A stretch of DNA of 64,000 nucleotides. Origin: Drosophila persimilis. Its lineage: Eukaryota; Arthropoda; Insecta; Diptera; Drosophilidae. Shown in pieces: positions 25,413 to 39,618 of the stretch; positions within the stretch are counted from its first letter, which is position 1; each line of letters opens with the position of its first letter. The notes beneath the pieces were generated by a model. That model was not told the origin of the DNA. It did no database searches and was given only the letters and a program-made list of their open reading frames with translations. The translations under genes and the position numbers were made by a program. The stretch covers positions 3,906,001 through 3,970,000 of the forward strand of contig NW_020825298.1 of NCBI RefSeq assembly GCF_003286085.1, given 5' to 3'.

Positions 25413-28366
25413 GAAGAGAGCCAGCGCTGGCTTAAAGGAGACACGACACAGAGCAGGCTCTCACCCACCACTCGTCGAATCCACCTCACCTGTGGCTCAC
25501 CTGTGCCCGAGAACGCCGCGTGGTGGCGAGCGTCTCTCTCGCTCGCTCTCCACCAGAGTGGTTTGGTCGGTTTCCTGGAGAAGAGAGCCGCAGCCACAGC
25601 CGCAGCATGGTCTTCTGGTCCATTCCCCTCCCTAGAAGCCGCAGCGGCGGCAGCCAATGCTGCAACGAGAACAAGACAAGAATTTTAAAAGGTGCACACA
25701 CAATACACAAAAAAGAATCGACGACAGGTCCACAATTAGCCAGAGAGAGGCTTCAACGAATGTCTCTCTCTGCCTGTCTCTCTCTCTGTGGGAGAGAGAG
25801 AGCCTGCCTGGTTTTGGCTTTGGCTGTGGCTTTGGCCATAAAAGCATTCAAGCCGAGATCCAGCCATGCACCCAACGCCTCGACTCGGGTCCAGTTGTGG
25901 CATGTAAATTAGCTGCAACAAAAAGAGAGAGAGAGAGAGAGAGAGAGGGACAGAGAGAGAGCGAGAGCGGGAGACTGCTCTCCAAACATGCTGCTCTCTC
26001 AGGTGAGAGCATAAACCGGTTCTCCGGCGATGCTCACCTGTGTGCCAAGTTGTTGTTGCTGCTGCCACTCTGCCGCTGCCCCTGCCCCTGCCCCCCTGTG
26101 AGTGCATTGAAGTGGCCTGTGGAGTGCGCTTTGGCGTTGAGTGTTTGGTATGTTGCCCCCCCGCCACCCCGGCACCCCGGCACCCCACCACCCGAAAGCC
26201 AGCCTCCTGCCTCCTGCCTCCTGCCCCTGCTCCATGCTCCATGCTGCTGCTTCCCATTGTTTTCGGGTGCCCGAAATTAGGCCTACCCCTTGGGGACCCC
26301 CCTACCCCCCGCTCTGCAACAATGTTGCGTGGCCCCAAACAATGCAAAATGTTGCGTAAGTTGCACATTTGGCGCCGCACGGGTAAAAGTTGCACTAGCC
26401 ACAAAAAGCAACAGCAGTGGAGGACCACCATAGAGATCCCATAGAGCAGATTCCGATTCCAATTCCCGAGAACTCTCAAGCATTCGCAAATTCTGCAATT
26501 TGTCTGGGAAACGTACACGAAAAGTGCGTGCCGTGTGCCCCTGCCACACATCTGCCCAGCTCCCCCAGGTCCCCCAGGTCCCCACCTCCCCAGCTCCCCA
26601 TCTCTGCTCTCAGAGAGAGAGAGGGCTACCCTGTACTGATCTGTTGGGAAAGGTATGTATTTTGGGGTATGATGGAGGGTGCTGTCAAAGGAAGGCTTCT
26701 ATTGCTCGTTTGTGCCTGTCCAGGATCGATATAGAGACTCAAAGACTATGAGATGTGCAGCAATGATCTTGTTCCCATCAAATAAGACGTATTTTCCTTC
26801 TTCTCCAATCAGAAAAGTTCTGAAGGGCGCCTCATTTTGGCAGATATAGTGCTTGGGTGATGGATATATCTGTTATCCTCGTATATTCCCAAAATCAGCT
26901 CAATGGGGACCACTTTACGGCGTAAAAAAGACACCTATGGACCCATGGATACTCTACGAAGTGGAGTCCCTAAGATCTCTCTCAATAAACCCCAGAAAAC
27001 CCTCTTCAGGAGGTATCCCCCATTCGAATTAGATCTCCCCCAATACGAGATCTCATTCTCACTTGTTGTTCCAGCCTCGTTTAGTGGGAATGCACGTTGG
27101 TGGTGGCACTGGTGGCACTCAATGAGCCAGTGGAGTGGCAAGGGCGAGGGAGGTGGCTGGTGCTGGTGCTGGAGCTGGTGGCAGACACAATGGAGCGACC
27201 ATTTGGTCATTCGCCGCTTGTCAAAACTGTAAATGACGTCGCTTAGCTGTCGGCTTGCATTTGCCACTTTTGAAATGAAATGTGAAATGAGCTAAGGCCA
27301 ACGGCAAACCAGCAAACCGGCAAACCGGCAAACCGGCAACAACGATCTTGACAGGCACTTGAAAGAGCCCCAGAGAGCAGCACCCCGGCACAAATGTATC
27401 TCAATGTGTGTCCCTGTCCCTGTCCCTGTCCCTGCCCCACAGCTTTAAGCGATCATAGATCTTGGCTAGAGCCGCCACCCACACGCAGACCCAGAGCCAG
27501 AGACAGAGACAGAGACAGACTTGGACTTGGACTCGTTGCAGGCCCGCCCGCTGCTTGCAAATCAGTTAATGGCAATGGACACAATTGAGCATCGACTGGG
27601 GCTTCGACTGGGGCTCTGAATGGATGGAGCCTGATGGATTTATGTTTGCGTTGAGTGCAGAGATACAGAGATACAGAGATGCGGAGATGCCGAGATGCAG
27701 ATGAAGAATAATTTGCAGCAGCTATTGAAATTTGGCACTCGCTTAGAGAGAGAGAGAGATGGAATGGTAGTGCCCTCGAATCAATCGATCAATTCCCATC
27801 TCCATCTCCAGCTGCTTCCTGCTTTGTCAACATTTTGGAGCCCCCTCCTCCGGTCTCCGTCTCCGGTCTCCGATCTCAGAAGAATGTTGAACGTTCGATC
27901 CGACGATCGGCATGTCGCGGGCCCACACACAAAAACGACAAAACGAAGCGAATCGGAATCCATCATGCGAGTAATATGCAAAGTTACATAGGCCCCAGAA
28001 CATCATCTCTAGCCTCCAACAGAGGCAGAGAGGGGCAGAGAGGCAGGGCTGGGGCTGGGGCTTGGGCTGGGGCCTGGGCCTGGGCTGGGGCTGGGGTTGG
28101 GCCTTCAAATCAATAGCCAGCCACATTGTCGTTGTTGTTGCTGTTGCTGTTGTCGTCATCATCCTTGGAATCGTCATCATCAACAACTGCAAACAACATT
28201 CGCCTGTCAGCGGCAACATCATAAATTGTTGTTTAGCCACATGTTGCTGCGGCTCGTCTGCGGATCGCTCTCTGGCTCTTTGGCAAAGGCTCCTTCCTCC
28301 TTGCCTCCATGCAGCATCCTCCATCCGCATCCATGCCTCGGCATTCAATGCATCCAGGCTCTGCTC

Positions 28367-28369
<3 letters not shown>

Positions 28370-28406
<37 letters not shown>
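28370..28406. repeat. (CT)n microsatellite
   Basis: About 18 CT units. On the opposite strand this is a GAGA-type tract that GAGA factor could bind. Confidence 0.95.
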
Positions 28407-28409
<3 letters not shown>

Positions 28410-28462
28410 TGCTCGGCAGGCGCGCCTTGGTCTCTCGTCTCGGCTCGGCTCTTGTTTTCCCA

Positions 28463-29416
28463 ATACCCTTTCCCGGGGTGGGCCTTACTTTACTAAACGA
28501 TTACAGGGTGCTACAGGGTTCGCATATCATATGGAATCCCTTATACAAATATATTTCGATTGTTTTTAGAGTCTTAATCAGAGCTTTCTTGTATCTATTT
28601 TTAGTAGTAAAATTTTAATACATTTATTTTTTATTTATTATATTTATATATATTATTTTTATATTTATTTATTTAACTGTATTTTTATCTAATATATTTT
28701 TCTATATTTTATGCAGACCTCTCCTATTAACATGGGTCGTCAAGAACTTTCTTCGATCGGTAAGTCCATTCAATGTATTATCTTCAATGCCTTAATTGAT
28801 GTATCCCTTCCGACCAAATATTTCCTTGAATTATTCAATTTATATTATTTAAAAAAAAGAATCAAAATTGATATTCTTTATCCATCATTTTCCAGTATTT
28901 TCTTGCACATTGAGAGTACAATTTATGCAGAGAATTTTTGTTAAGCTTCCCCCTAAATTACAGAAGATCTTTCTTATAGAAAGATCTCCGCCTATGAAAA
29001 AATTCCGCCCTGAAAGCATAGGCTTTTAAGGCTCCAATTATCATTTTTCCCAAGTCGTATTTTTCTGATAACAAATCGTATAGGTATTCATAATTAATAA
29101 ATATTCTATAATTAATAATTAAATAATTTCTATAAAATTTCTATATGCTCTGTATGTGCTTAAGAATGGCATTGATTTCTATTGGAATACTTGAAATCTC
29201 AGAAGCCTAAAAGGAAGATCTGCTGTATTCAAAATTTCTCATATATTTTGGGCATCTATAGAGACTGGATTTTCTAGTGGGAAAATACTATACCAAGTAG
29301 CTGAGATCATAGATATATTTCTCAGCAATTTTCCAAGAACTGGGGAATACATTTTTCTGGTGAAATTCTGGTTTTCCCTGGCGGCGCCTTGACTTGCTTC
29401 TGCCTGACAGGGTATC
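28463..29416. repeat. AT-rich island bounded by ATACCCT / AGGGTAT
   Basis: ATACCCTT at 28463–28470 and AGGGTATC at 29409–29416 flank a strongly AT-rich, noncoding stretch between GC-rich, CT-repeat neighbours. Extra AGGGT words occur near 28508 and 28517. Confidence 0.5.
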
Positions 29417-32400
29417 AGCTCTTCTCTATAATGTTTTCCTTTTACATTTCCCTCTGGATCTGCCTCTGCCTCTGGCTCTGCCTCTGGCTCTGGGTCTGCC
29501 TCTAACTCTGCCGCGTGCTGTTCTCCGGCTGCTTGTTGATTTCCTGCGTCCGATAATAAGTTTTATTTATTTGCGCATTTGCCTGCGACGCTGCTCCTGT
29601 CCCCAAGACTTGTGTCCCGGCCCACTCTTGGCTCTTTTTAGTCCAGGCTTCTGGTCTAATCCTTTGTTATGGCCATGCAAATAGATGCCACTCCTGGCAG
29701 CGACTGCTCTGGGCCTGTCAGCGGACTCATCAGCGAATCATAATGCCCCCGCTCTACAGGGGGGAGGGCATTGGGGAGCCATGGAAGATCAATAAATATG
29801 GCTATTTTATTTCGGTAGCCAACGCCGTCATCATCGTTGTTGTCGTTGTCGCTGTCGACCCCGAGCCGGAGCCGGAGTCCGAGTCCGAGCCGGGCGCTCG
29901 TTCATTAATCTCTAAATTATGCGAATTTTTAATGAGACGCACATTTTGTTCGCGTTTTCATGTGGGGAGAGCCCCAAAGAGCCACCAGGAGAGAGCGAGA
30001 GAGAGAGGGAGAGCGCCAGAGATTCCGCGACTTGTTTCGCCTTCTGTTTTAGTTTTAATTGAAATACGCTTTCGATATAAAGTCGGGTTTAGAATGGTGT
30101 CCCCCTGCACCCCCCTCCCCCCCAGTGTCCCCCCTCCTCCCTCCACTGATAAGGCGGCGTTCCACTTACACGACTCTCTTGTCCGATGTCCGATTTGGCG
30201 TCTTGGGTGGGTTCTCTCCTGCCGCTAATGAAGTCCGACTTCTTGGCGGTGGCGTATAAATAATTGCGAGCAGAAATGAATTCCAAATTTGGCTTAACCT
30301 TTGCCGCTCTCTGCCGCCGCTGCCCCTTTGATCTCTACAGAGAGAGAGAGATTTCTGGAGATTTCGGCGGTTAGCCCATAAAATCGCCATCAAATACTAA
30401 TTGACTCTGAGGCGGGGATTAATTCTAGCGGTGAATTTATGTTACACAACAAGCGAATTGAATGCGCGCCCCGTTTAATGCGATATTTATTGAAATCCCA
30501 GCGATTTGTCAAATGATTTACGATGGAGCGATTCTGATCGATTCTTTGTCGCCGAAATTTATGTAAACACATGAGAAATATGCATAAATTCTCGCGAGAG
30601 AGAGAGAGATTCCCCGGAAACGAGAGACGAGCGACGAGAGACCCTCTCTAGCGGTTCATCGAACTGGAGATTCTTCAGCAATTTCTCATATTTCTCTCAC
30701 ACACACGTGAGAATCCCTCTCTCTCTCTCTCTCTCTGTCTGAATGCTTTGCAATGCAAATTTCAGTTTCAGAAGCAGGTGGTGGGGGGAGGGGGGCATTA
30801 TCCTTATAAAGCAGGAGATATCTCCCATGTCGATGCTCATATGCATATGCCACTCACTCAGAGGCAGGAGGGGGAGGGGGGGGCTCTGGCTCTGGCTCTG
30901 CCTGTGACCCCTTCTGCATCAATAGTCAATAGGCATCAATCTCTGGGCAGCAACAAGCCATGTTGCATGTCCCCAGCCAAGCCGCAGCCTCCTCTGCACA
31001 GTGCTTGGGCTCTTGTGGGCTCTGTGCCTGGCTCTTTCGTTCCTTTGTTGGCTCTTCTTTTTTTCGTTGGGGCTGTTGTCGCCATTACGAGTCGTCTGTA
31101 TTCTGTATTCTGTATCTGATGCTGGATATCTACTGCGGCTGCTGGTGCTCCTGCTGTGCCTTCCGCTTAAGTCTCAATGTCGCCTCCTCCAGACTCCAGA
31201 CATGCCCCCCCACCCCTCCTGCTGGCTGCAACTGTGGCACGCATGTTCTAAACTGATTTCCCATATTTACTGACAACTAGACAAATTTCAGGCATAAGTC
31301 AGGGCCAGGACAGGCCCGGGACTGGGCCCGGGACCGGGACCTGGCATTTGCATAAGTTCGCGCATTATGTCCAAAACTCGCATTGGTTCCTGGTATCCCG
31401 AGAAGATCCTCGGTCCGCGGCCGCATAAATTATCGCCCGACATAAAACATTAAACAAAAGTTGCAGTTGCACTTCGGAGAAAGAGAGAGTTCCACTGATT
31501 GGCCATGATTATGACTCTCTCTCTCTCTCTAGATCTCTCTCTCTAGATCCCCAGCAATTTCCCATCGTTTAGCCACCGACGATGGAGCATTGAAGCGTTT
31601 TGTCTGCCATTAAATTTCCATTTCCATTTTGATTCGAGCTCTCCAAAGTCTTCATTAGAGGCCTCTGCCCCTGCCACTGCCCCTGCCCCTGCCTCGTGGC
31701 AAGTGGATCGCAGGGGCATTCTAATCAGCGGGTCGTCTGCAGACTCTGTTTCTGGCCAACAACTTTGGCTAATTAAGCTACACAATGAGATTGTCTACCC
31801 TTGGGTCCCCCCTTTGCCTGCTGGCTGCTTGCATATTAAATTTCATTGATGATCTACGGATTCGTAGAGTTGCATTTAATTTTTCATCGCAACGGGAGAT
31901 TTTCACACATCGTCCTCGCTCTGGGATCTCCATTCCGCTCTCTCCCGGTCCCCCAGAGCCCCCCTGTTCCACTTGGCGTATGATTAATGGGCCAGCATTT
32001 AATTGAGTTATGGTTTTGCCCTGACAACGAGCGCGGATTAACCCAGCGACCTTGTCACCAATTCCCAGCAAATTTATCTCTTTACAAGAATCGCTTCGCA
32101 CCGAAATTGGACCGTGGAGCGTGGAGCGTGGAGCATGGAGCTTGGACTCTGGGAAGACTACGACTACTGTATCTATTGGGATGGAGGAGGACCATGGGAA
32201 GCACTTCGGAGGGAGATTGGAGTTTCCATCGAGGTACAAGGGCCGCGACACTAAGATATCTTATTTATCTTCCCATATGATCCTCAAATGACATGCCCTC
32301 TGGCAGGAAATGGTGTCTACATCCCATGCGAGAGATTCCTCCCTAAAGACAAAGCTTTCCCCTGCATATTCGAGGAAGACTGATCCCCAAAAAAGAAACA

Positions 32401-32901
32401 GGCTCTTGGCACCGCCACTGCGGACTGCCCTTGGCTTAAGGCCTGCTCTGGCGATAGTTCTTCATAAATTTTAATCAAATTAAAGAAGGCCACGCACCGG
32501 CTGGCAGGCGGCAGGCGGCAGATAAATTGAAGCTCGAACCGCGACTGCGCATAAGTAAGGATTACCCGAAGGCCAGCAGAGACTCGAAGGAGTCTCTCTC
32601 CACGGCTGCTGCGGTTCCAACAATGGTGCATAATTTTCAGCTTCCCTCCGTTTGTGACCTCTCAATCCGCCGGGCGGAGGGTACACTGTCAGAAATATTC
32701 GTGTTTGGCTTCGCTTCCCACTCGCTCGCACTCGCTCCTCGGTTCTTCGTCAATTCAAATTAATCAGAATTAGGCAATTACAGAAATTACAAAAATTACA
32801 ACGTAATTTTCTGGGCTCTTCGCTTTAAAAGCTTTTGAAAAATTGCGCATGCGTATTGGCAGTACGAAAGAGAGGTTTCTCTAGTCCGCAGACTGGATCG
32901 A

Positions 32902-32938
32902 CCTCCTCCTCCTCCTCCTCCTCCTCCTCCTCCTCCTC
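32902..32938. repeat. (CCT)n trinucleotide repeat
   Basis: Twelve or so CCT units in noncoding DNA; reads as poly-Ser or poly-Glu in spurious frames. Confidence 0.95.
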
Positions 32939-34752
32939 GTCATCATTCTGTGCTCCATTCTGCTTGTTTGTGGTTTGCTTTCGACTGTGGCTCAGGAATG
33001 TATCGCAAGTCGAACACTGGGCACAGTCTGTGCGAAAAGTGTGTGACGCGAGGGAGAGATGCTCGTCGTAGGAGAGCCAGGAGGCTGTTCTCAGTGCCTT
33101 TTCGTGCCCCTGGCTGGCCGTTACTCTTGCCCCTGGCCTGTTCTTGGCCTTGAGACTCGCTCCGAAGGGCTCTGAGGAGTGCGATGAAGAGCTGGCTCTC
33201 TCTAGGTTAGGATTTGGCTTAGAGAAGAGGCTTTGCGAAAGGCTACAGGGGCACAAGGGGCACTCGATATTTGCCCCACTGTGCCGATGCCCTTCGCTCT
33301 GTCCATCTCCACTCCGCTCCCATTATCACGCACCAGCTGTCCACACACTTTGTGCCCGGTGCGGGGCTCCCACCGCTCTGTGCCCGCTGGTCACGCCCTT
33401 TGTTTGCCCATTGTCCGCTGTCCGCGCTGTCACTTTGCATACAGAGTCGTTAACATTCCCCAGAACGGACAGGTCTCTAGGAGGAGCAGCAGCACCAGCC
33501 GAAGAAGCTCTGGTTCCCATTGAATGATGCCGTCTCTCCTTCCCTCTTCTCTCTCCTTTCCATATCTCTGCCAGTGACTACTGTCTTCGGTTTGGGGATA
33601 CTCCCCCCGTATCAGCAGCTGCCTGAATGCGCTTCGTATCTGCAAATCTCTAAATTGCCACAAATTAACAGATAATTCGCGATGGCTAAAACCCGAACGA
33701 ACCAGCGAACCAGCGAATGGTGGAAAAAGCAGCAAAAAGCAGCAAAAAACAGGAGAAACGCCAAACGACAAGCGACTGCTAAACAGATTCCGTTTGACTC
33801 GAGCGCGCAAAGGCGACGCTAATAGATACTTTGCGTGCTCACACTCTCCGCAGCAGAGAAAAAAGTGCAGCACCATCCCCGAGCCGGGGGGGCAGCCGCG
33901 GGGGCAAGAGACGGTGCCACAAGCCCCCGGTTGCACAATACCCAAATCCAATTTTGCGAATTCCCACATGCGTTCATTATCGGACACTCGGCGCGGGCTC
34001 GCATTCGGACTCGGACTCGGACTCGGATTTGGTTTGAGATTCAGATTCGGCCGCAGAGACGGCGGCTCCAACGGCGGGTGCGCGCGTGCGCATAACTCAT
34101 TTCGCACTTTGTCCATTTCATAAGACCAATTAAAGCGCCTCGAAGGCAGGCCCAGGCACAGTCCGGGTCTGAGCTGCAGCCTCAATGGAGAGATCTCTCC
34201 TGCCACCTTGCCACCTTGCAGCTGCCCCCTGCTCTCCCCCTCGCCGTGTCGCCGTGGGGCGCCTCTGCTTGCCTGCGACAATTTTCCATGCGAGTTCGAC
34301 TGACGTCGGATTAAGTGGAAAATTTGACAAATGCCCCAACGAGGAGGAGGCAGTGATAATCACCAGATCCCCGTCCCCTCCCCTCTCCCCACCCCACACG
34401 CCACTCCATGCCACACTCGACTCCATGCCGCCCTGCTGCCCCTCGCTGCTTACAAATTTGCGCATTTGTCCAAAGCAGCGTGAACATTTCGCACAATCAG
34501 CCAGGAGGATCGGAGGAGGCTCTCTCGCTCTCTCGCTCTCCCTTTGGGATGCCCCCAACCAGCAGTTTTATGCACATTTCGTTTTCGTTTCGTGCTCGAC
34601 CCGCCAGCCACGAAATTATGTCAATAACTAAGGTCATATGCATAAATTCTGAGCCACGAGAAGGAGCATCAGCAGCGGCCACTGGAGACCCAGAGACCCA
34701 TAGAGAGAGGCCGAAACGAGCGCAGAATCTGTAACTGCATACTAAATACTAC

Positions 34753-35370
34753 GATACCCTGCAGTAGAGAGAGGGTATGCACCTCCAAAGAGGCGTCTAG
34801 AGGAGGCAGAATGCAGGGAAAGAGAACAGAAGGGCAGGAGCCTGTCTATAGGGGGGTCTATAGGGTGATTAAAGGTTCTTTGAAGACAGAAAAACAGCAG
34901 CTTCTTTGCCTTGTTCCCTGGCTATAGATGTGAAACCCTCAGAGGAGAGGAGAATCCTGCATAGGCAGAAGAAACTACTGCCATAGCACCTTGCTCACTC
35001 GTTCTCTTCATTACAGTTTGTTCTCCTGGCCATTAAAACGTTAATTTTCCTTCCCTGGAACAGTTTCTTTGGCTTGTTCCTTGGCTATAGATGCGGAACC
35101 CTCCAAAGTGATGGATTCAGAGGAGAATCTTGGATCAGCAGAAGAAACCACTGCCATAGCACCTTGCTCACTCGCTCTCTTCATTACAGTTTGTTCTCCT
35201 GGCCATGAAAACGTTCCTGTGCCTTTCTCAGAAGAGTTCCTTGGACTCCTTCCCTGGCTATAGATGTGGAACCCTCAAAAGTGATGGACAATCCACCTGT
35301 TCTCCCATTCTCTCCTCTCTAAGAGGTGTACTCGTTCTTGTGCCTTCCTTCGAACACTTCCTAGGGTATC
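34753..35370. repeat. Island bounded by GATACCCT / AGGGTATC with an internal duplication
   Basis: GATACCCT at 34753–34760 and AGGGTATC at 35363–35370 are exact reverse complements; a further AGGGTAT lies at 34772–34778. Inside, a unit of about 163–173 bases is repeated: GGCTATAGATG recurs at about 34920, 35083 and 35256, and CTGCCATAGCACC in the first two copies. Confidence 0.65.
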
Positions 35371-38300
35371 CCATCCGTCGTGGCTCTCCCCTTCAGTGGC
35401 CTGACTGCCTTGGAAATTAACCTCGACTCGTTTGGCTGCCAGTGCACGTGTCTCGCTTTTGTTGCTGCTGCACAATGGATGCTGAGGAGGGGTGCTGCAG
35501 AGGGGCAGACGCCTCCACCTTGGCACTTGAACAGAGAGCTCCGTCTTCATGCTAATAAAATGATATTTTATTGCTTCTTGGCGGCTCATCACAGCCACAG
35601 AAAGGAGCCAGGAACCTGGAATGGCAATGGATGGATCGTAGAGGAGGCTGCATGATCTCCATGGCTAATTGCCTGGAGAGTCGTGCGTGGAGAGCCGTGG
35701 AGACGCCTGTTACGCATTCCCAGAGATTAAATGCCCCATTTGCCATTGTGACAGTGGGAGTGGGAGGCTTGTTGCAGGACTCTGCAGGTCCCTGACCCAG
35801 TAATTGGATGTGAAGAACATGCCACAGCCAACCAGCAGCTATGGCTGCCACAAAGAGGGGCAGGGGGCGGGCTGCGGCAGGAAAACTAGCCCAAAACACG
35901 ATTAACCCACATCTTGGACGCGATCATAAATTATTATGCAGCTGGAAGCAGGCTGCAGACTGCAGACGTCCGACGGCCGATGGCCGAGTCGGGATTCAGG
36001 ATTCGAGATGATGCCGTGACACCGGGGACCTGCTCTCTGGAGATGCGGCACTCGTGAGTCCGCGGATCACGCGGTCAGCTCCAGTCGGCAGCAGGCAGCA
36101 GGCAGCGCATTTTTTCGGCTGATTCTCTGAGCTTCGGCACACGAACATGACTTTCTAGCGGATTTCTTAGCCTGGGCTTTTGCAGCAGGTGGGGGCCAGG
36201 GGGCGGGGGGGCAGGAGGCAGCAGACAAACCATGCAACTATTTATGTTGCTGCTTTTTCTGTTTCTGCGGCCTGTTGAGGCTTCCCTCTTCTCTACATTT
36301 AATTATTTTGTTTAAAAAAGTTTTGACACCGCGACGCGCATGCAGATTTACAGTCGGCGGACGAGGAAGAGGATTGGGATTGGGTTTGGGTTTGGGTTTG
36401 AAGCGGGAGTGGAAGTCATACAGGACTGACAGCCTCCTCGGCCAGCGGCAGCCTGTGGCACATGTGTGTGTGTGTGTGTGCGGGGGCATGGGGGGAGGGG
36501 GGGACAGGCTGTGGGGCGACAGCCGTGACAACAACAAAAAGAGAAGGAAAAACTTTTGCCACTCAATTTTGTGCTGTTTGCCGGACGAGCACGAGCTTTG
36601 AAGATTGCTGGGGGATTGGCTGGGCGACACACCGCTCCCCCCACCCCTCACCCACTCGGTGTGCCTGTCCGGGGCTGTCTGCAGCTGTTGTTAGTCAAAG
36701 TGTATCTAGATTAAGGCGCAACGCGACAATAAGTATTAAGCATTAAGTTGTCTCCGCGACGTGTGAAGTGCCTTCAACTTTGGGTCAACAAAGCGCTGTT
36801 TGTACGACCGCGCGATGTGACAATACAAATCTGTGGCACAGTGGGGTTCACAGGGCATAAAAGTGGAGGCATCTTGAACAGGGGGAGCCAGGGAGTGGGT
36901 GGAAGTGGCAGGGCCCCTGGCAGCCCTGGAAAACCAACAAGAATCGATGGAAGAGAACGTCTAGAAGGGATACTCTGGGATTGATTGATGAGGAGATGAT
37001 TCTTGGAGTCTTTAAAAGAAGTTTTCCTATCCTGCAGACCCTCCTTTCCTACTTGGAAGGACCTTCCTTCTTTGTTTTCTACGTGAACTAGATCCATCTC
37101 TTGCTGATATATTGGGGTCACGCCTTGCCCTCTGCCGCTGCCCCCCTACCGCCCCTTCCCTCCCTTCGGCTCTAGCGAGAGTCGCGTCTGACATTTTGCA
37201 TTTAATTTATGCCACAAACTCCCATTGCCGTGGAGATTACACAGATTGCGGGTTATGCAAATTATTTTGCCACCGTCGCTTCGGTGGCTACAGCTGTTTG
37301 CTGTTGCTGTTTGCTGTTCGCTGTTGCAGTTGCAGTTTCTGCGGACTGACAGCCAGTTTGGGGGACGCGGCGTATGAGCAATGCCATTTGGAAGCCAGTT
37401 TGCGGGCAGGCAGGCGGCGGAGGAGAGACCCAAGCGAGACCGTGTTAAATAATTTTAATTATTAAGCCACCGACGGGGCTGTGCATTGTCTTGCGGGGCT
37501 CCACTTAGCCGGGGGGGCCGGGGAGGCCGTGTAATCAAACACAAATTGAAATCGAATTGAAAGTGGAATTGGAAGTGGAATTGGAAGCCGCGCACGCATT
37601 CCACGGGGCCAGGCTCCAATCGACGTTTGGACAGGAATTTTAATTGCAACGAAACTGAAATCGCCGTCTCCCCCCCCCCCACCCGCCATTGCACATACGA
37701 CACGGTGGCCACTCCACTCCGTGCCGCTCTTTCGGCCAGAGTCAAATCGAGTCAAGAAGTTAATTACAGTCAATGCGGCAAACGATTTTCATGCACTTTT
37801 GACACCGCCCGGTACGTGACAATATGAGAAGCGGCTGCGAAACAAGTTGCCACGAGAGCAAAGGGTACCCCACCGACCACTGGATCCCATGGCAGCCATG
37901 GGGCGCATGCTTGGCGAATTGGGGCAGCATTGTTTGCCAGCGAAACAGGCAAACATTAGGCAAAATGGATGGATTGAACCGCCTGATCCAGGGCTCATTA
38001 AAACTTTCTTCTGGCTCTGCAATTACCAGGAAAACGACTTCATTCCAATCGGGAGTCGAGAGTGGGGAGTGAGGGGGGGATGCGGCTAATGACAGCCTTA
38101 GTTTTAGCAAATAGGAAACCCGTCGATGGCCAGCGGTCAGTGGGTTAATTGCAGGCACAAAGAATGGCAGACCAGCAGAGCAGATCAACAGATCAGCGGA
38201 TCAGCAGATGGGCTGCCAATTAATCATAGAGGCTATTGATCGATACATTGTTGACCTCCAGAGGACCCCACCAGGTGGTCGCAGCGCCGAGGCCTCCAAC

Positions 38301-39592
38301 ACTTTCACGTGACAGAGACAGAGAGAGAGAGAGGGAGAGGGGGCCCTGCCTGGAAGCCAAACATGCAAATGGCTCATCAATCAGAGAATTGCCAAAGCCC
38401 CACCCTCATCCCTTGCCGCCATGGAGTCGGTGACGAGGCCTGACACCCTTGCCGGCTACTGTGCTGCCGCATGTACGAGTACGAATACGAATACGAGTAC
38501 CGTACCGCATGGCAATCAACGCGTCAAACGAGCAGGAAACACCGATGCCCCCAAACCCCCTCCCCCGAAACACAGTTAGCATTTCCATCGCCATCTCCAT
38601 TTCCATCGCCATCTCCATCGCCGTCTCCATCTCCATTTCCATTTGCCATTTGGCTTGCAGCAAAATGTGTGAATTGTCGGCGGCACAGAGGGGTGGGGTG
38701 GGGAGGCAAGGGTAGGCAAGGCGGCCAACGATTTTTGACAGCTGCCTTCGAAACGAGAACAGAGGAAAAGCCCAAGCCAGCCGGGAAATCTGCACGCCCG
38801 ATGCTGGGGCCCGCTTTTTGGGTCAGCCCGGACTCCACCCATCGCCCATCTGCTGTCCAGCGTCCGGGCTTATTAGCTGCACGCTAATTTATTCCGGCAA
38901 ACAGAAGGCTTCTGTCCAAGAGACCCTGCAGGGTGTCTTCGACGGAGGCTGGGCGGCCGTGTGGCAGACAGTCGGGCGCCAGACAAATGCAAGTTGCGAA
39001 AACTCGCAATTGCCTGAAAACTGAAAACTGAAAACTTCTGGAAGTGCAAACACCTTTGCTGGCTGCTCGATAAGTGCTGCGAGAGATTATGAGAGGCAGC
39101 TTCCTGTTTTTCCAGCACCGCCTCTGAAGGAGGAGGTTTCTGGGATTCCAAGAAGAAGTGACAGAGGCACAGGCCTGCTCTTTGGAAGTCCTGAGACTGA
39201 GCTGAGCTGTGGGAAAGACCCTGCCCTGACTCCCTTTGTCCATGCCCGAACAGATGCTGGATCCACGGTAGAAAGTGAAGCCCATTCCGGGTAGATCTGA
39301 GAAGATATCTCCACCCTCTCTCCACCCTCTCTCCACCCTCCCTCCACCCTCTCTCCACCCTCTCTCCCGCTTCTTTTGGCTCGCCTCCAGTCGGTTCATT
39401 ATGCTGGTCTGGTCGCCTGGTCGTCGCTGCATCTATTGCTTCCTTCACACTTTCGGTTTTTAATTGCACTCCGAAATTTGGAACGGCCTCCGAATGGCTC
39501 TGTGTCTGTCTCTGCCTTTGAGCGGGTCCAATGCCTGGCCATGCAGCGATGATCATTTGCATAAAACAAACAGCAATTTCTCACACATGTGT

Positions 39593-39618
39593 CCCCCCCC
39601 CCCCCCCCCCCCCCCCCC
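39593..39618. repeat. Poly(C) tract, ~26 bases
   Basis: Uninterrupted C run in the ds–Eaat2 noncoding region. Confidence 0.9.

Noticed and set aside
33430..34281. 283-codon minus-strand open frame in CpG-rich DNA
   Set aside because: Low-complexity product with no recognisable motif; more likely regulatory or UTR-like DNA.
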